A stretch of DNA of 64,000 nt from Mesorhizobium sp. WSM4904 (GCF_029674545.1 NZ_CP121354.1:2055001-2119000), one strand, 5' to 3'. Counted from the stretch's first letter, positions 1-10,784 are shown. A program made the numbers and translations. The notes: generated by a model from the letters alone, not told the origin.

Positions 1-2574
<2,574 letters not shown>

Positions 2575-2641
2575 CTCATTACTTGTGCCCATTGTAGGCG
2601 GCACGAATAGACAGCTTCTCGATTTGAACGTGCGTTTTGCC

Positions 2642-2759
2642 GACCTGGTGGTTATGGCGGAGCGGCTGCACCCGATCCCATTCCGAACTCGGCCGTGAAA
2701 CGCTCCAGCGCTGATGGTACTTCGTCTCAAGACGCGGGAGAGTAGGTCGCTGCCAGGTC
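2642..2759 (+). rRNA. rrf: 5S ribosomal RNA
   Basis: A 5S rRNA of about 118 nt. The 5' end GACCTGGTGG pairs with the 3' end GCTGCCAGGTC to form helix I, and the conserved CCGAACTCGG block lies at about 2682-2691. It follows the 23S gene after a short spacer in the usual bacterial order. The ends are set by the terminal helix. Confidence 0.95.
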
Positions 2760-2845
2760 TGCCAAGCGCACGTTCGTCTCACATCCCATCATCCGGATGG
2801 AGACAAAGTCTTCTCCTTACGATAAGGCCCGCCTAACGGGATCCT

Positions 2846-2870
2846 GGGCCGCGCAAGCGGCCCTTTCATT
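2846..2870 (+). terminator. Hairpin between 5S rRNA and tRNA-fMet
   Basis: A 7-bp perfect stem, GGGCCGC/GCGGCCC, closes a GCAA tetraloop and is followed by TTTCATT. It could be a partial terminator or an RNA-processing hairpin. Because tRNA-fMet follows in the same operon, full termination here is unlikely. Confidence 0.5.
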
Positions 2871-2917
2871 TGGTGGCCACTTGAATTCGGTAAGCTCAAG
2901 CTTACCTCTATGGTTGA

Positions 2918-2994
<77 letters not shown>

Positions 2995-3010
2995 AGTTTG
3001 TCATAAATCA

Positions 3011-3044
3011 ATAACCGTCCCGGTCTAACCGGGGCGGTTTTTTT
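3011..3044 (+). terminator. Rho-independent terminator of the rRNA operon
   Basis: An 11-bp GC-rich stem with one unpaired or wobble position (AACCGTCCCGG against CCGGGGCGGTT) is followed directly by a run of T residues at 3038-3044. It lies 17 nt after the tRNA-fMet CCA end and separates the rRNA operon from the foreign-looking module downstream. Confidence 0.88.
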
Positions 3045-3169
3045 GCGTTCTGCGGTGGGAAAGTCTGGATTTGGCCGTTTTGCGGACAGGTGGTTCGGAA
3101 CAGGGTGCGTGCTAAATCAGAACTTCAGAACTGGTTCCGCATACCGGAATTTTTTGAGCGGGAGGGGAT

Positions 3170-3691
3170 ATGCCACTGGCGAAAATCGCGCTGATCGGAA
3201 GTTTTCGACGGCCCAATTATGGGAGAGTTCAGAGCGCGCTGCAGGTATTCGGTGCGGCGGGCCTTGAGGTTACCTCGCCTTCAGGGGCGGAGATCGCGTC
3301 CGGCGAGCAATTCGTGAGATTCACAACCGATTTGGAGCACAAAACAGACGCGGAGATACAGACCGCGACTCTTGAGCGCATTTTTTCGGCCGATGCGGTT
3401 TACGTCGTCACCGGCGAGAATGGGTATGTGGGCAGGACCACGTGCTACGAGATTGGTCGTGTCTTACAGCGGAAGCAGCCCCTCTACTTCTCAGCGTATC
3501 CGGACGACATCCCTGTTCACATCGGGTCAAGCCATGTGGTGACCCCGGAGGAGTTCGTGCTACGCTTTGTGCGGAACCGTGAGCCACTGGCCTGGCTTTT
3601 CGAGACGGGCACTGGAGAACTGTTTGATGGAGAACGTCGCCTCGCCGGCTGTAAGCAGCTCGTCAGAAACAAGGAAGAGCTTCGACCGTAG
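3170..3691 (+). CDS. Nucleoside 2-deoxyribosyltransferase-like protein (first of pair)
   Basis: A 173-residue cytosolic protein of the NDT/DUF4406-like Rossmann fold. The first strand, KIALIGSFRR, is at residues 5-14. The family signature is at 75-97: a DAVYVV strand, a Gly-rich turn, and TTCYEIG with Glu94 in the position of the catalytic nucleophile. Family members cleave or exchange the N-glycosidic bond of deoxynucleosides or nucleotides, but many remote members are uncharacterised. The ATG follows a strong GGGAGGGG ribosome site. It is the first gene of a three-gene block whose members overlap. Base use is less GC-rich than in neighbouring operons, suggesting acquisition by transfer. The fold call is fairly sure; the substrate is unknown. 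Confidence 0.75.
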   Translation: MPLAKIALIGSFRRPNYGRVQSALQVFGAAGLEVTSPSGAEIASGEQFVRFTTDLEHKTDAEIQTATLERIFSADAVYVVTGENGYVGRTTCYEIGRVLQRKQPLYFSAYPDDIPVHIGSSHVVTPEEFVLRFVRNREPLAWLFETGTGELFDGERRLAGCKQLVRNKEELRP

Positions 3692-4142
3692 GCTAGTGAT
3701 CTGTGGGAGCATGGCCTTTGCCAACGAGATGGATCGCGTTGCCCGCCTGCTTGCGGAAGATGGGGTTCGTGCGGTAACGCCCGAGGAGGTCGATGTCGCA
3801 GCGGAGTTTGGCAGCCAATCCAGCTACTATCAATTCAAGCGTGCGGTTTCGCGCGCGCATATTGCGAAGGTGAGAGACCCTAGGACCATAGGGATCCTGG
3901 TCATAAACTTCGACAAGCACGGGGTGAGAAGCTATATTGGGCCAAATACATTCGCGGAAATAGCTGTGGCTTTCGCTGACCGAAAGCGAGTGTATGTTCT
4001 AAACGGCATTCCCAGTATGTATGCAGACGAACTGTCCGCTTGGGGGGTGACCGATCTAGCGGGCGACTTGGGATCACTTGCAGAGCAGTGTCGCAATCTA
4101 TGTCGACAGGATCGAAGCCAGCTCAAGCTTCCTTGGTCCTAA
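3627..4142 (+). CDS. Nucleoside 2-deoxyribosyltransferase-like protein (second of pair)
   Basis: A 171-residue protein, distantly paralogous to the preceding gene. Strand one, LVICGSMAF, is at residues 23-31; a second strand GILVINF at 89-95 is followed by the NTFAEIA signature at 107-113 with Glu111 at the nucleophile position, then RVYVLNGIP. This pattern is typical of small NDT-like proteins. The ATG at 3627 has GGAGA upstream but overlaps the previous gene by 65 nt. A GTG at 3696, four bases after the previous stop, would give a 148-residue protein starting at strand one and is a real alternative. The second gene of the putative defence-type module. Whether it is an enzyme or a nucleotide sensor cannot be read from sequence. 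Confidence 0.72.
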   Translation: MENVASPAVSSSSETRKSFDRRLVICGSMAFANEMDRVARLLAEDGVRAVTPEEVDVAAEFGSQSSYYQFKRAVSRAHIAKVRDPRTIGILVINFDKHGVRSYIGPNTFAEIAVAFADRKRVYVLNGIPSMYADELSAWGVTDLAGDLGSLAEQCRNLCRQDRSQLKLPWS

Positions 4143-5908
4143 GGCCGGGCTCTACGTATCGACGAGCCATCTTTCTCCATTTCTTCGATCTGCACTTCCT
4201 TGAAGAGCGAGGCGCATTCGTTCGAGGACAGCGAGCTTTCGCCGAAATGGACCTCGCCGTGCGCTTCGCAGTCATGCTCGGGTCCCGCATCTTGGTTCCG
4301 GCTGCTTCCTTCTATGAGACCGAAGTCGCGCCCAAAGTTCTGAAGCAATTCCTTGAGTCCGATGTCGCTGATCTTTTCAGGTTCGTCGGTAGCGGCAGTT
4401 CGCTTGCGGAATTCAGTTTTGAAAAGATCGAGCAGTACCGACCGGGTTCGCCCCAGCACACGATCTATTCCGCCTCTCCGGAGCAGTTGGTCGGCTGGCA
4501 ACAACGCACCAGGAGCGCCACGAAGGACATAGCCGCGGGGTGGCGGGAGCGCATCGCCTCGGAAGCGACTTTGCTGGATTTTCGCCGGGCACGACCGCAA
4601 GCCATGACCGACGGGGAATTCGAGCGCGCGTGGCTCGACGTCCCGGAGCGCCTTGGACAGGAAGCCTTCATCGTTCCGCACGTACTTGAGAGGCTTCCTG
4701 TCGACCCGCGCAATATCTCGACGCAGAACCGTTTGCACCGCATCGTCAATCGCGAATATTTCGCAAGCTACGCCAAGGATTTCGGGGCGGCCGTATTCCA
4801 GAACATGAGCGTTTTGGGGGGCGACGTGGTCCCGTCCGGGCGTAGGCATGATGACATAGACTTCGGGAGCCTGGTGAAGGTATGCCGGGCATCGGGGATT
4901 CTAAAAAGGATTCGGGGCTGTCACGTCCAGGAACTGGAGAGTCTCTGTTTCGAGCAAACATTCCAGGAGGCATTCGCGATGTCGCAGACGGGCGGATACG
5001 TTCAAGGCTCGAACGATCGTTCGCCAAGCCCTATGCGGGTCGACCTGGCGATATTGACGGCTCTGCCGAAGGAACGAGAGGCCGTTGAAGCCGTCTTCGG
5101 AACAGGGCACCCATTTCGCGTTGACGGCGATCCTCACATTTACAAAATGATCGACTTTGAAATCCAAGGAACGGTAAAGAAGGTCGTCGTCGCCGTCCTG
5201 TCGGAGATGGGAAACGTACGGGCAGGGGTGACGGGCACTGACCTCCTAAGGTCCTTTTCGCCCTCCATGGTGCTTATGGTCGGTATCGCCGGCGGATGCC
5301 CCAACCCCTCGCATTTTTCCGAGCATGTTCGGCTCGGTGACGTTGTCGTGGCTCGCTCAGTCCTGGAGTATGACCACGTGAAACGCCTGTCGGACGGGAC
5401 GGTAGAATTCAGGGATTCCCCGCAGCGCCTTTCATACACTATCGCCCAAATCGTCGCTGCGCTGCGATCGGAACGAACGGGGTTTGACACTGGTTGGATT
5501 GCTTCCAGGGATCTGGCCCTGCGTCATTTCAATATCGATCCCGAGAATTTGCCGCCCGATATCCTTTATGGGGCTGACGGCATTCAACTCCAACATCCGT
5601 CGGATACTAGGCGCGTACTGTCGCCGTCCATCGTGCATTGGGGCCGGATTGGCGCCGGCGACAGCCTTCTTAAGGATCCGGTGTTTCGGGACCAGCTCCG
5701 CGACGAACACTCTGTAATGGCTGTCGAGATGGAAAGTGCGGGCATACGCGACGCGGCCTGGTCTCGCTCCTGCGAAGTTGGCGTTATTCGCGGCATCGTG
5801 GACTATTGCGATGCCCACAAGGATGACAACTGGCATATCATCGCCGCAGTCTCTGCGGCGGCGGTAGCCCGATTGCTTTTCGAGACTTTGGCTAAGGCCG
5901 ACAGCTAG
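4100..5908 (+). CDS. Large protein with uncharacterised N-terminal region and C-terminal nucleoside phosphorylase (PNP/MTAN-type) domain
   Basis: A 602-residue protein. Residues 1 to about 300 match no family I recognise. Residues 312-595 form a PNP/UDP-phosphorylase superfamily domain: DLAILTALPKE at the start with Glu325 or Glu327 in the place of the MTAN first glutamate, MVGIAGG, LGDVVVA, AVEMESAG with Glu545, and RGIVDYCD with Asp568. All expected catalytic acids are present, so it is probably an active nucleosidase or phosphorylase. Such domains act as effectors in several bacterial immune systems (Detocs, some CBASS operons) and in NLR-like proteins. The ATG at 4100 overlaps the preceding gene by 43 nt; upstream in-frame TTG codons have weaker support. 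There is no signal peptide or membrane segment. The immune role is inference. Confidence 0.72.
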   Translation: MSTGSKPAQASLVLRPGSTYRRAIFLHFFDLHFLEERGAFVRGQRAFAEMDLAVRFAVMLGSRILVPAASFYETEVAPKVLKQFLESDVADLFRFVGSGSSLAEFSFEKIEQYRPGSPQHTIYSASPEQLVGWQQRTRSATKDIAAGWRERIASEATLLDFRRARPQAMTDGEFERAWLDVPERLGQEAFIVPHVLERLPVDPRNISTQNRLHRIVNREYFASYAKDFGAAVFQNMSVLGGDVVPSGRRHDDIDFGSLVKVCRASGILKRIRGCHVQELESLCFEQTFQEAFAMSQTGGYVQGSNDRSPSPMRVDLAILTALPKEREAVEAVFGTGHPFRVDGDPHIYKMIDFEIQGTVKKVVVAVLSEMGNVRAGVTGTDLLRSFSPSMVLMVGIAGGCPNPSHFSEHVRLGDVVVARSVLEYDHVKRLSDGTVEFRDSPQRLSYTIAQIVAALRSERTGFDTGWIASRDLALRHFNIDPENLPPDILYGADGIQLQHPSDTRRVLSPSIVHWGRIGAGDSLLKDPVFRDQLRDEHSVMAVEMESAGIRDAAWSRSCEVGVIRGIVDYCDAHKDDNWHIIAAVSAAAVARLLFETLAKADS

Positions 5909-6166
5909 GATGGGCTCTTTCTGTCTGGGCAGCTCCGGCCGAATTACGCGCTCTCGCCAGCTAGGTGGTCTTCGCCAGGACCTCGAGTGGGTCGCCTGTT
6001 TCGTTTAATCCGTCCGGCTGGATTCCCATTCCATTAGAGATGGCCGCCGGCCAGGCGACGCGCTTTAAGTCTTTGATTTTGGGCGACATGCGTTAACGTC
6101 CGAAATCTCGGCAAGTATTCGCCCTTGGCGATTTTGAATGAAGAAATCAAACCGACGGAGAGAAAG
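5909..6166. other. Intergenic region, downstream edge of the three-gene module
   Basis: A 258-bp gap without a supported gene. At 6068-6103 it contains a partial copy of the AAGTCTTTG / GGGCGACATGC repeat seen more fully at 18695-18754. No copy of the tRNA-fMet 3' end was found here, so there is no visible attachment-site duplication. Confidence 0.5.
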
Positions 6167-6808
6167 ATGCGGCAGGCGCTGATCGTATGGGGCGGATGGG
6201 AAGGCCACGAACCCGAAGCCGGGGCCAACGTCGTCAAGACGATGCTCGAGGAAGAAGGCTTTGCCGTGCGCGTGGAAAACACGACCGCGGTGTTCGCCGA
6301 TCCGGCCATCGCAGAGCTCAGCCTGATCGTGCCGATCTACACCATGTCCAAGCTCGCCAAGGCCGAAGCGGCCAATCTGACCAAGGCCGTCGAGAGCGGC
6401 GTCGGTCTCGGAGGCTATCATGGCGGCATGGGCGATGCATTTCGCGAATCGACGGAATACCAGTTCATGTGCGGCGGCCAGTGGGTCGCGCATCCCGGCA
6501 ATATCATCGATTACCGGGTGAACATCGTGCGGCGCGACGATCCGATCATGGCCGGCATCGAGGATTTCGCTTACCGCTCCGAGCAGTATTACATGCATGT
6601 CGATCCATCGAACGAAGTGCTGGCGACCACCACCTTCTCGGGCGAACACGCGCCGTGGATCGACGGCGTGGTCATGCCGGTCGTGTGGAAGCGCCGGCAT
6701 GGCAAGGGCCGGGTGTTTTATTCGTCACTCGGCCATGTAGCCAAGGAGTTCGAGGTTCCGCAGATGCGAACGATCCTGCGCCGCGGCCTGATCTGGGCGG
6801 CACGCTGA
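6167..6808 (+). CDS. ThuA domain protein
   Basis: A 213-residue protein of the ThuA/trehalose-utilisation family, a class-I-glutamine-amidotransferase-like fold. It begins [16 protein letters not shown], carries the [13 protein letters not shown] nucleophile-elbow-like region, and ends with [17 protein letters not shown], all typical of ThuA. Members are linked to sugar and cyclitol metabolism in rhizobia, but the reaction is not settled. The ATG at 6167 has GGAGAG upstream; a further upstream TTG is less likely. It precedes the GntR regulator in the same direction, and an operator palindrome starts 8 bp after its stop, so it is probably transcribed apart from the dehydratase operon. Confidence 0.85.
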   Translation: MRQALIVWGGWEGHEPEAGANVVKTMLEEEGFAVRVENTTAVFADPAIAELSLIVPIYTMSKLAKAEAANLTKAVESGVGLGGYHGGMGDAFRESTEYQFMCGGQWVAHPGNIIDYRVNIVRRDDPIMAGIEDFAYRSEQYYMHVDPSNEVLATTTFSGEHAPWIDGVVMPVVWKRRHGKGRVFYSSLGHVAKEFEVPQMRTILRRGLIWAAR

Positions 6809-6816
6809 GCTGGCAC

Positions 6817-6848
6817 AGATCATATGAATTGTGATTTACATAAGATCT
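6817..6848. promoter_or_regulatory. Inverted-repeat operator upstream of the GntR gene
   Basis: The left arm AGATCATATGA (6817-6827), a 10-bp spacer and the right arm ACATAAGATCT (6838-6848) form an inverted repeat. The arm sequence and the 10-bp spacing are the same as in the palindrome at 7665-7696 on the other side of the regulator gene. This supports autoregulation by the encoded GntR protein. Confidence 0.65.
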
Positions 6849-6898
6849 AGCCTTCCATACAACAGCTGGCGGCAGAGTGCTCTACGGGAGAGGATTGC

Positions 6899-7642
6899 GT
6901 GGAAACCATCGTTCCTTCGGATGCAATCGGCTGGATGCCTTCGGTCGACCAGGGCGGGGCGAGCGTGCACAACGCCGTCGTCAGCGTGCTGGGCAGCCGC
7001 ATCCTGGGCGGGAACTATGCTCCCGGTGACGCCTTGCCGCGCGAGGACGAGCTCTGCGCCATGCTGGGCGTCAGCCGCACCTCGGTCAGGGAAGCGGTCA
7101 AGGTGCTGTCGGCGAAAGGCCTCGTCGAGGCCAGGCGGCGCGCCGGCGTGCGCGTGCTGCCGCGCGACAACTGGCGGCTGCTCGACCCGGTGGTCCTTGG
7201 CTGGCACCCGGCGATCCAGGACGACGAGGAACTGGTCTCCGGCCTTTTGGAGGCACGCAGAATCTTCGAGCCGGCGGCCGCGGAACTCGCCGCCAGGCGC
7301 GCCACCGCTGCCGATCTCGCCGATATCGAGCGCGCGGTGGTCGGCATGCGCGACAACATCCCGCGCGATCTCAACGCCGTCTGCCAGGCGGATCTTGCCT
7401 TCCACAAGGGTGTCATCGCCGCCAGCCACAATGTCGTGCTCAAGGGGTTGGTCGGCATGCTGGAGGCTGCGCTGCGCGCCACATTCCTCGTCACCAACCC
7501 GCTGATGGAAGCACAGTCGCGCGCGCTCTCGGCGCATGTCGCAGTGCTGGAGGCGATCCGCATCCGCGATACCGCCGGCGCCCGCGCCGCCATGAACAGG
7601 CTGCTCGACATCGCCGCCGACGACCTCCACACAAAAGCCTGA
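6899..7642 (+). CDS. FadR-type GntR transcriptional regulator
   Basis: A 247-residue DNA-binding protein. The winged helix-turn-helix is at about residues 22-85 (ALPREDELCAMLGVSRTSVREAVKVL), followed by an all-helical FCD ligand-binding domain at about 110-235 with acidic and His residues (DLAFHKGV) of the metal/ligand pocket. It starts at GTG with GGGAGAGG eight bases upstream. It sits between two matching inverted repeats and just before a galactonate-dehydratase-like gene, so it most likely represses the sugar-acid operon and itself until a pathway intermediate binds, in the manner of DgoR or UxuR. Confidence 0.88.
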   Translation: METIVPSDAIGWMPSVDQGGASVHNAVVSVLGSRILGGNYAPGDALPREDELCAMLGVSRTSVREAVKVLSAKGLVEARRRAGVRVLPRDNWRLLDPVVLGWHPAIQDDEELVSGLLEARRIFEPAAAELAARRATAADLADIERAVVGMRDNIPRDLNAVCQADLAFHKGVIAASHNVVLKGLVGMLEAALRATFLVTNPLMEAQSRALSAHVAVLEAIRIRDTAGARAAMNRLLDIAADDLHTKA

Positions 7643-7651
7643 CACTCCTTC

Positions 7652-7696
7652 TTGACGCCATTTTAGATCGTATGATAATCGGATTTCATATGATCT
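7652..7696 (+). promoter_or_regulatory. Promoter overlapped by GntR operator before the dehydratase operon
   Basis: TTGACG at 7652-7657 and GATAAT at 7674-7679, 16 bp apart, make a good sigma-70-type promoter. The inverted repeat AGATCGTATGA (7665-7675), 10-bp spacer, TCATATGATCT (7686-7696) covers the -10 box and the expected start site. Bound regulator would block initiation. Confidence 0.7.
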
Positions 7697-7721
7697 AAAA
7701 GCCGTCTGGGAGGAGTTGCGC

Positions 7722-8894
7722 TTGAGAATCGTGGCGATCACCACGCGCGTCGTGAACGCGGATATGCGCAACTGGGTGTTCGTGCGTATCGAGACCGACC
7801 AGCCGGGTCTCTACGGCTGGGGCGAGGCGACGCTGGAATGGAAGACCCAGGCCGTCGTCGGCGCCGTCGCCGACCTGGCGCCGCTGCTGATCGGCCGCGA
7901 TCCGCGCGACATCGAGCAGGCGGTGCGCATCCTCAAGAAGCATTCGTTCTGGCGGCTGGGCGTCATCGGCATGTCGGCCGTCTCGGGCATCGAGCTGGCG
8001 CTCTGGGACATTTTCGGCAAATGGCTCGATCAGCCGGTCTGGCGATTGCTCGGCGGCAAGGTGCGCGACCGGGTCAAGGTCTATACCCATCTCGGCCTCG
8101 GCGACATGCGCGCCGTCTATGAAACGCTGGACACCGAGCCGCTGGTGCAGCGGGCCTCCGAGGTGGTAGCCAGAGGCTATCGCGCGCTGAAGGCCGTCTT
8201 CATCCCTTATAGCCACTATCACGCTCCGCTCATCGAGGTCGACAAGGTCGGCCGGCTCATGGAGGCGCTGCGCAAGACGGTCGGGCCGGAAGTCGAGATC
8301 ATGGTTGACTTCCACGGCCGTCCCGCCTCCGCTTCGACCGCGCTCGCCTATATAGACGCGCTCGCGCCGCACCGGCCTATGTTCGTCGAGGAGCCGCTGC
8401 CGCCTGGCGAGACCGGCGCGCTGGCGCAGCTTGCCGCCAAATCGCGCGTGCCGATCGCCACCGGCGAGCGGTTGGTCGACCGTCCCGAATTCGACGATCT
8501 GTTCCGGGCAGGGGCGGTCGATATCGTGCAGCCGGACATCTGCCATTGCGGCGGCCTGCTCGAGGCCAAGAAGATCGCGGCGATGGCCGAGGCGGTGTCC
8601 GTGGGGGTGGCGCCGCACAATCCGCTCGGCCCGATTGCGGGCGCCGCGGCGCTGCATTTCGCCGTCTCCACCCCCAACCACCTGATCCAGGAGGAGATGG
8701 TCGGCGCCGTGCCCTGGTATTTCGAGGTCGTGAAGGGGCCGATCCGCATGGTCGACGGCTGCTGGCAGGTGCCGGACGCGCCGGGGCTCGGCGTCGAGGT
8801 CGACGAAGCGGTCGCAGAGCGGCATCCTTACAAGCCTGAAGTCATGCACACCACCAACGCCGTGCTTGCCGACGGCACCATCGTGGACTGGTGA
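7722..8894 (+). CDS. Mandelate racemase/muconate lactonizing enzyme family dehydratase, D-galactonate-dehydratase-like
   Basis: A 390-residue enolase-superfamily enzyme expected to dehydrate a sugar acid to a 2-keto-3-deoxy acid. The N-terminal capping domain is followed by a TIM barrel with metal ligands Asp196 (MVDFHG), Glu222-224 (FVEEP) and Glu249 (ATGERL), plus His198 and His299 (APHNPLGP), the acid/base set seen in galactonate-dehydratase-type members. The TTG at 7722 is chosen because AGGAG lies six bases upstream and the protein then begins MRIVAITTRV like relatives; a TTG at 7716 abuts the ribosome site. The stop overlaps a GTG of the next gene. The exact sugar acid is not determined. 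Confidence 0.85.
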   Translation: MRIVAITTRVVNADMRNWVFVRIETDQPGLYGWGEATLEWKTQAVVGAVADLAPLLIGRDPRDIEQAVRILKKHSFWRLGVIGMSAVSGIELALWDIFGKWLDQPVWRLLGGKVRDRVKVYTHLGLGDMRAVYETLDTEPLVQRASEVVARGYRALKAVFIPYSHYHAPLIEVDKVGRLMEALRKTVGPEVEIMVDFHGRPASASTALAYIDALAPHRPMFVEEPLPPGETGALAQLAAKSRVPIATGERLVDRPEFDDLFRAGAVDIVQPDICHCGGLLEAKKIAAMAEAVSVGVAPHNPLGPIAGAAALHFAVSTPNHLIQEEMVGAVPWYFEVVKGPIRMVDGCWQVPDAPGLGVEVDEAVAERHPYKPEVMHTTNAVLADGTIVDW

Positions 8895-8896
8895 CG

Positions 8897-9673
8897 ATGG
8901 CCGGGCGTCTCAAGGACAAGGTGGCGATCATCACCGGCGCCGGGCGCGGCATCGGCGAGGCGACGGCGCGCGCGATGGCGGCCGAAGGCGCCGCGATCGT
9001 GGTGGCGGAAAAGGACGCTTCGGCGGGGGCGAAGGTCGTCGCCTCGCTCGTCGAAAGCGGTGCGCGGGCGCTGTTCGTGGAAACCGACGTCGCCGACAGC
9101 AGATCCTGCGAAGCGATGGCGGAACAAGCGCTCGCCGCCTTCGGCCGCATCGACGTGCTGGTCGCCAATGCCGGCATCAATGTTTTCCACGAGCCGCTGG
9201 AAACCACGGAGGAGGAATGGCGGCGCTGCTTTGCCGTCGATCTCGACGGCGTGTGGTATTCGGCGCGCGCGGTTCTGCCGGCGATGCGGGCTCAGAAGCA
9301 GGGGTCGGTCGTCGCCATCGCGTCCTGCCATTCCTTCGCGATCATCCCGTCCACCTTTCCCTACCCTGTCGCCAAGCACGGGTTGCTCGGCCTGGTGCGG
9401 TCGCTCGGCATCCAATACGCCGCCGAAGGTGTCCGTGTGAACGCGATCGCGCCCGGCTACATCGAGACGCAGATCGCGGTCGACTACTGGAATACATTTG
9501 CGGACCCGCAGGCGGAGCGCCAGCGCATCTACGACCTGCACCCGCCGCGCCGTATCGGCCGGCCGGAGGAGGTGGCGATGACCGCCGTCTTCCTCGGCTC
9601 AGACGAGGCGCCGTTCATCAACGCGGCCTGCATCGTCATCGATGGCGGGCGCTCGGTTCTCTACCACGAATGA
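8897..9673 (+). CDS. SDR family oxidoreductase
   Basis: A 258-residue short-chain dehydrogenase. The nucleotide-binding TGAGRGIG motif is near residue 14, then NAG (VANAGIN), the catalytic Ser in IASCHS, and the YPVAK Tyr-x-x-x-Lys pair; a C-terminal IDGGRS motif is present. It probably oxidises or reduces a sugar or sugar-derived substrate in the same pathway as the dehydratase, whose stop codon it nearly overlaps. The ATG at 8897 is preferred over a GTG at 8891 that overlaps the upstream stop. Confidence 0.87.
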   Translation: MAGRLKDKVAIITGAGRGIGEATARAMAAEGAAIVVAEKDASAGAKVVASLVESGARALFVETDVADSRSCEAMAEQALAAFGRIDVLVANAGINVFHEPLETTEEEWRRCFAVDLDGVWYSARAVLPAMRAQKQGSVVAIASCHSFAIIPSTFPYPVAKHGLLGLVRSLGIQYAAEGVRVNAIAPGYIETQIAVDYWNTFADPQAERQRIYDLHPPRRIGRPEEVAMTAVFLGSDEAPFINAACIVIDGGRSVLYHE

Positions 9674-9758
9674 GGTTTCGCACCGGCGGCCGGTCGCCGG
9701 AAACGTCTTCAAAGCAGATCACGTCCCGCCGGCCCGGGATCGATAGGGAGGAAAGCCA

Positions 9759-10751
9759 ATGAAAAAGATGATCAAGATATGCCTTGCGGTGGCGGCGACC
9801 GCAGCCGTCGCGTTGACGGTCCATGGCGCCGGCGCGCAGGACAAGATGAAGTTCGGCTACATCAACAAGATGGGCGACCATCCCTGGTTCGTGCGCGAGG
9901 TGAAAGGCGCCAAGGACAAGGCCGCCGAGCTCGGCGTCGACCTGCTTGTCCAGGACGTCCAGTTCGACGCCAACCTCGCCGTCACCACCTTCGACACCTA
10001 TGTCGGCGATGGCGTCAAGGGCATCGCCGTGGTGGTGCCGGATCGTTCGCTCGGCCCGGTCGTCGCCGACAAGGCGAAGGCAGCCAAGATCGGCCTGATC
10101 GCGGTCGACGACGACATCGCCTTCGCCGACGGCACGCCGGTCGCCTATGTCGGCATGAACGCGCTCAACATCGGCAAGCAGGTCGGAACCGAGATCGCCC
10201 GCATCGCCAAGGCCGAAGGCTGGGACAAGGACCTCTCCAAGGTGCGCGTCGGCTCGATCGAGGACCAGAAGGCCGACACCTGCATGCGCCGCAACAAGGG
10301 CGCGGAGGAAGCGCTGGTCGCGGCGATCCCGGAGATCAAGTCGCGCATCGTCTCGATCCCCTACGACAACACCATGGTCAACTCGATCGACGTCGTTTCG
10401 ACCACGCTGACAGCCAATCCGGATGCCGAGAAGTGGATATTCTTCTCCTGCAACGACGACGGCGTGCTCGGCGGCGTGCGCGCCACCGAGAATGCCGGCA
10501 TGAAGCCGGAGAACGTCATCGGCATCGGCATCGACGGGTCGCGTTCCTGCGAGGCCTTCGGCGCCGGCAAGCCTTCGGGCTTCCGCGGCACGATGTGGCT
10601 GGACAGCGCCAAGCATGGCGCGGCCGCGATCCAGGCGCTCTACGACCAGGCCACCGGCAAGGAGATGCAGAAGGACTATTTCCAGGACGCCACCCTGATC
10701 AGCGGCGAGAATTTCGCCAAGTTCAAGGATACGCTCGGTTGCAAGTCCTAG
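9759..10751 (+). CDS. Sugar ABC transporter substrate-binding protein, AraF-like
   Basis: A 330-residue periplasmic protein. A signal peptide ends at about residue 26 (AGAQ). The Peripla_BP type-1 fold is visible, with the AraF-like features CNDDGVLGGVRATE and IGIGIDGSRSCEAF. Family members bind arabinose, galactose, fucose and related pyranoses. A GGGAGGA ribosome site precedes the ATG. It is followed by the cognate ATPase and permease. The sugar is unknown, though the neighbouring galactonate-dehydratase-like enzyme favours a galactose- or fucose-configured ligand. Confidence 0.87.
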   Translation: MKKMIKICLAVAATAAVALTVHGAGAQDKMKFGYINKMGDHPWFVREVKGAKDKAAELGVDLLVQDVQFDANLAVTTFDTYVGDGVKGIAVVVPDRSLGPVVADKAKAAKIGLIAVDDDIAFADGTPVAYVGMNALNIGKQVGTEIARIAKAEGWDKDLSKVRVGSIEDQKADTCMRRNKGAEEALVAAIPEIKSRIVSIPYDNTMVNSIDVVSTTLTANPDAEKWIFFSCNDDGVLGGVRATENAGMKPENVIGIGIDGSRSCEAFGAGKPSGFRGTMWLDSAKHGAAAIQALYDQATGKEMQKDYFQDATLISGENFAKFKDTLGCKS

Positions 10752-10784
10752 GCTTTCTTTCCGCCTCACGGCGGGTGGCCTTTG

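Noticed and set aside
4139..5836. Long minus-strand open frames opposite the phosphorylase fusion gene
   Set aside because: They have no recognisable domains, whereas the plus strand carries clear catalytic motifs; GC-biased codons produce such antisense frames.
5909..6166. Possible attachment-site copy of tRNA-fMet closing an integrative element
   Set aside because: I looked for the tRNA 3' end sequence GTTCAAATCCTG and the adjoining CCA segment downstream of the module and found no copy; no integrase gene is present either.
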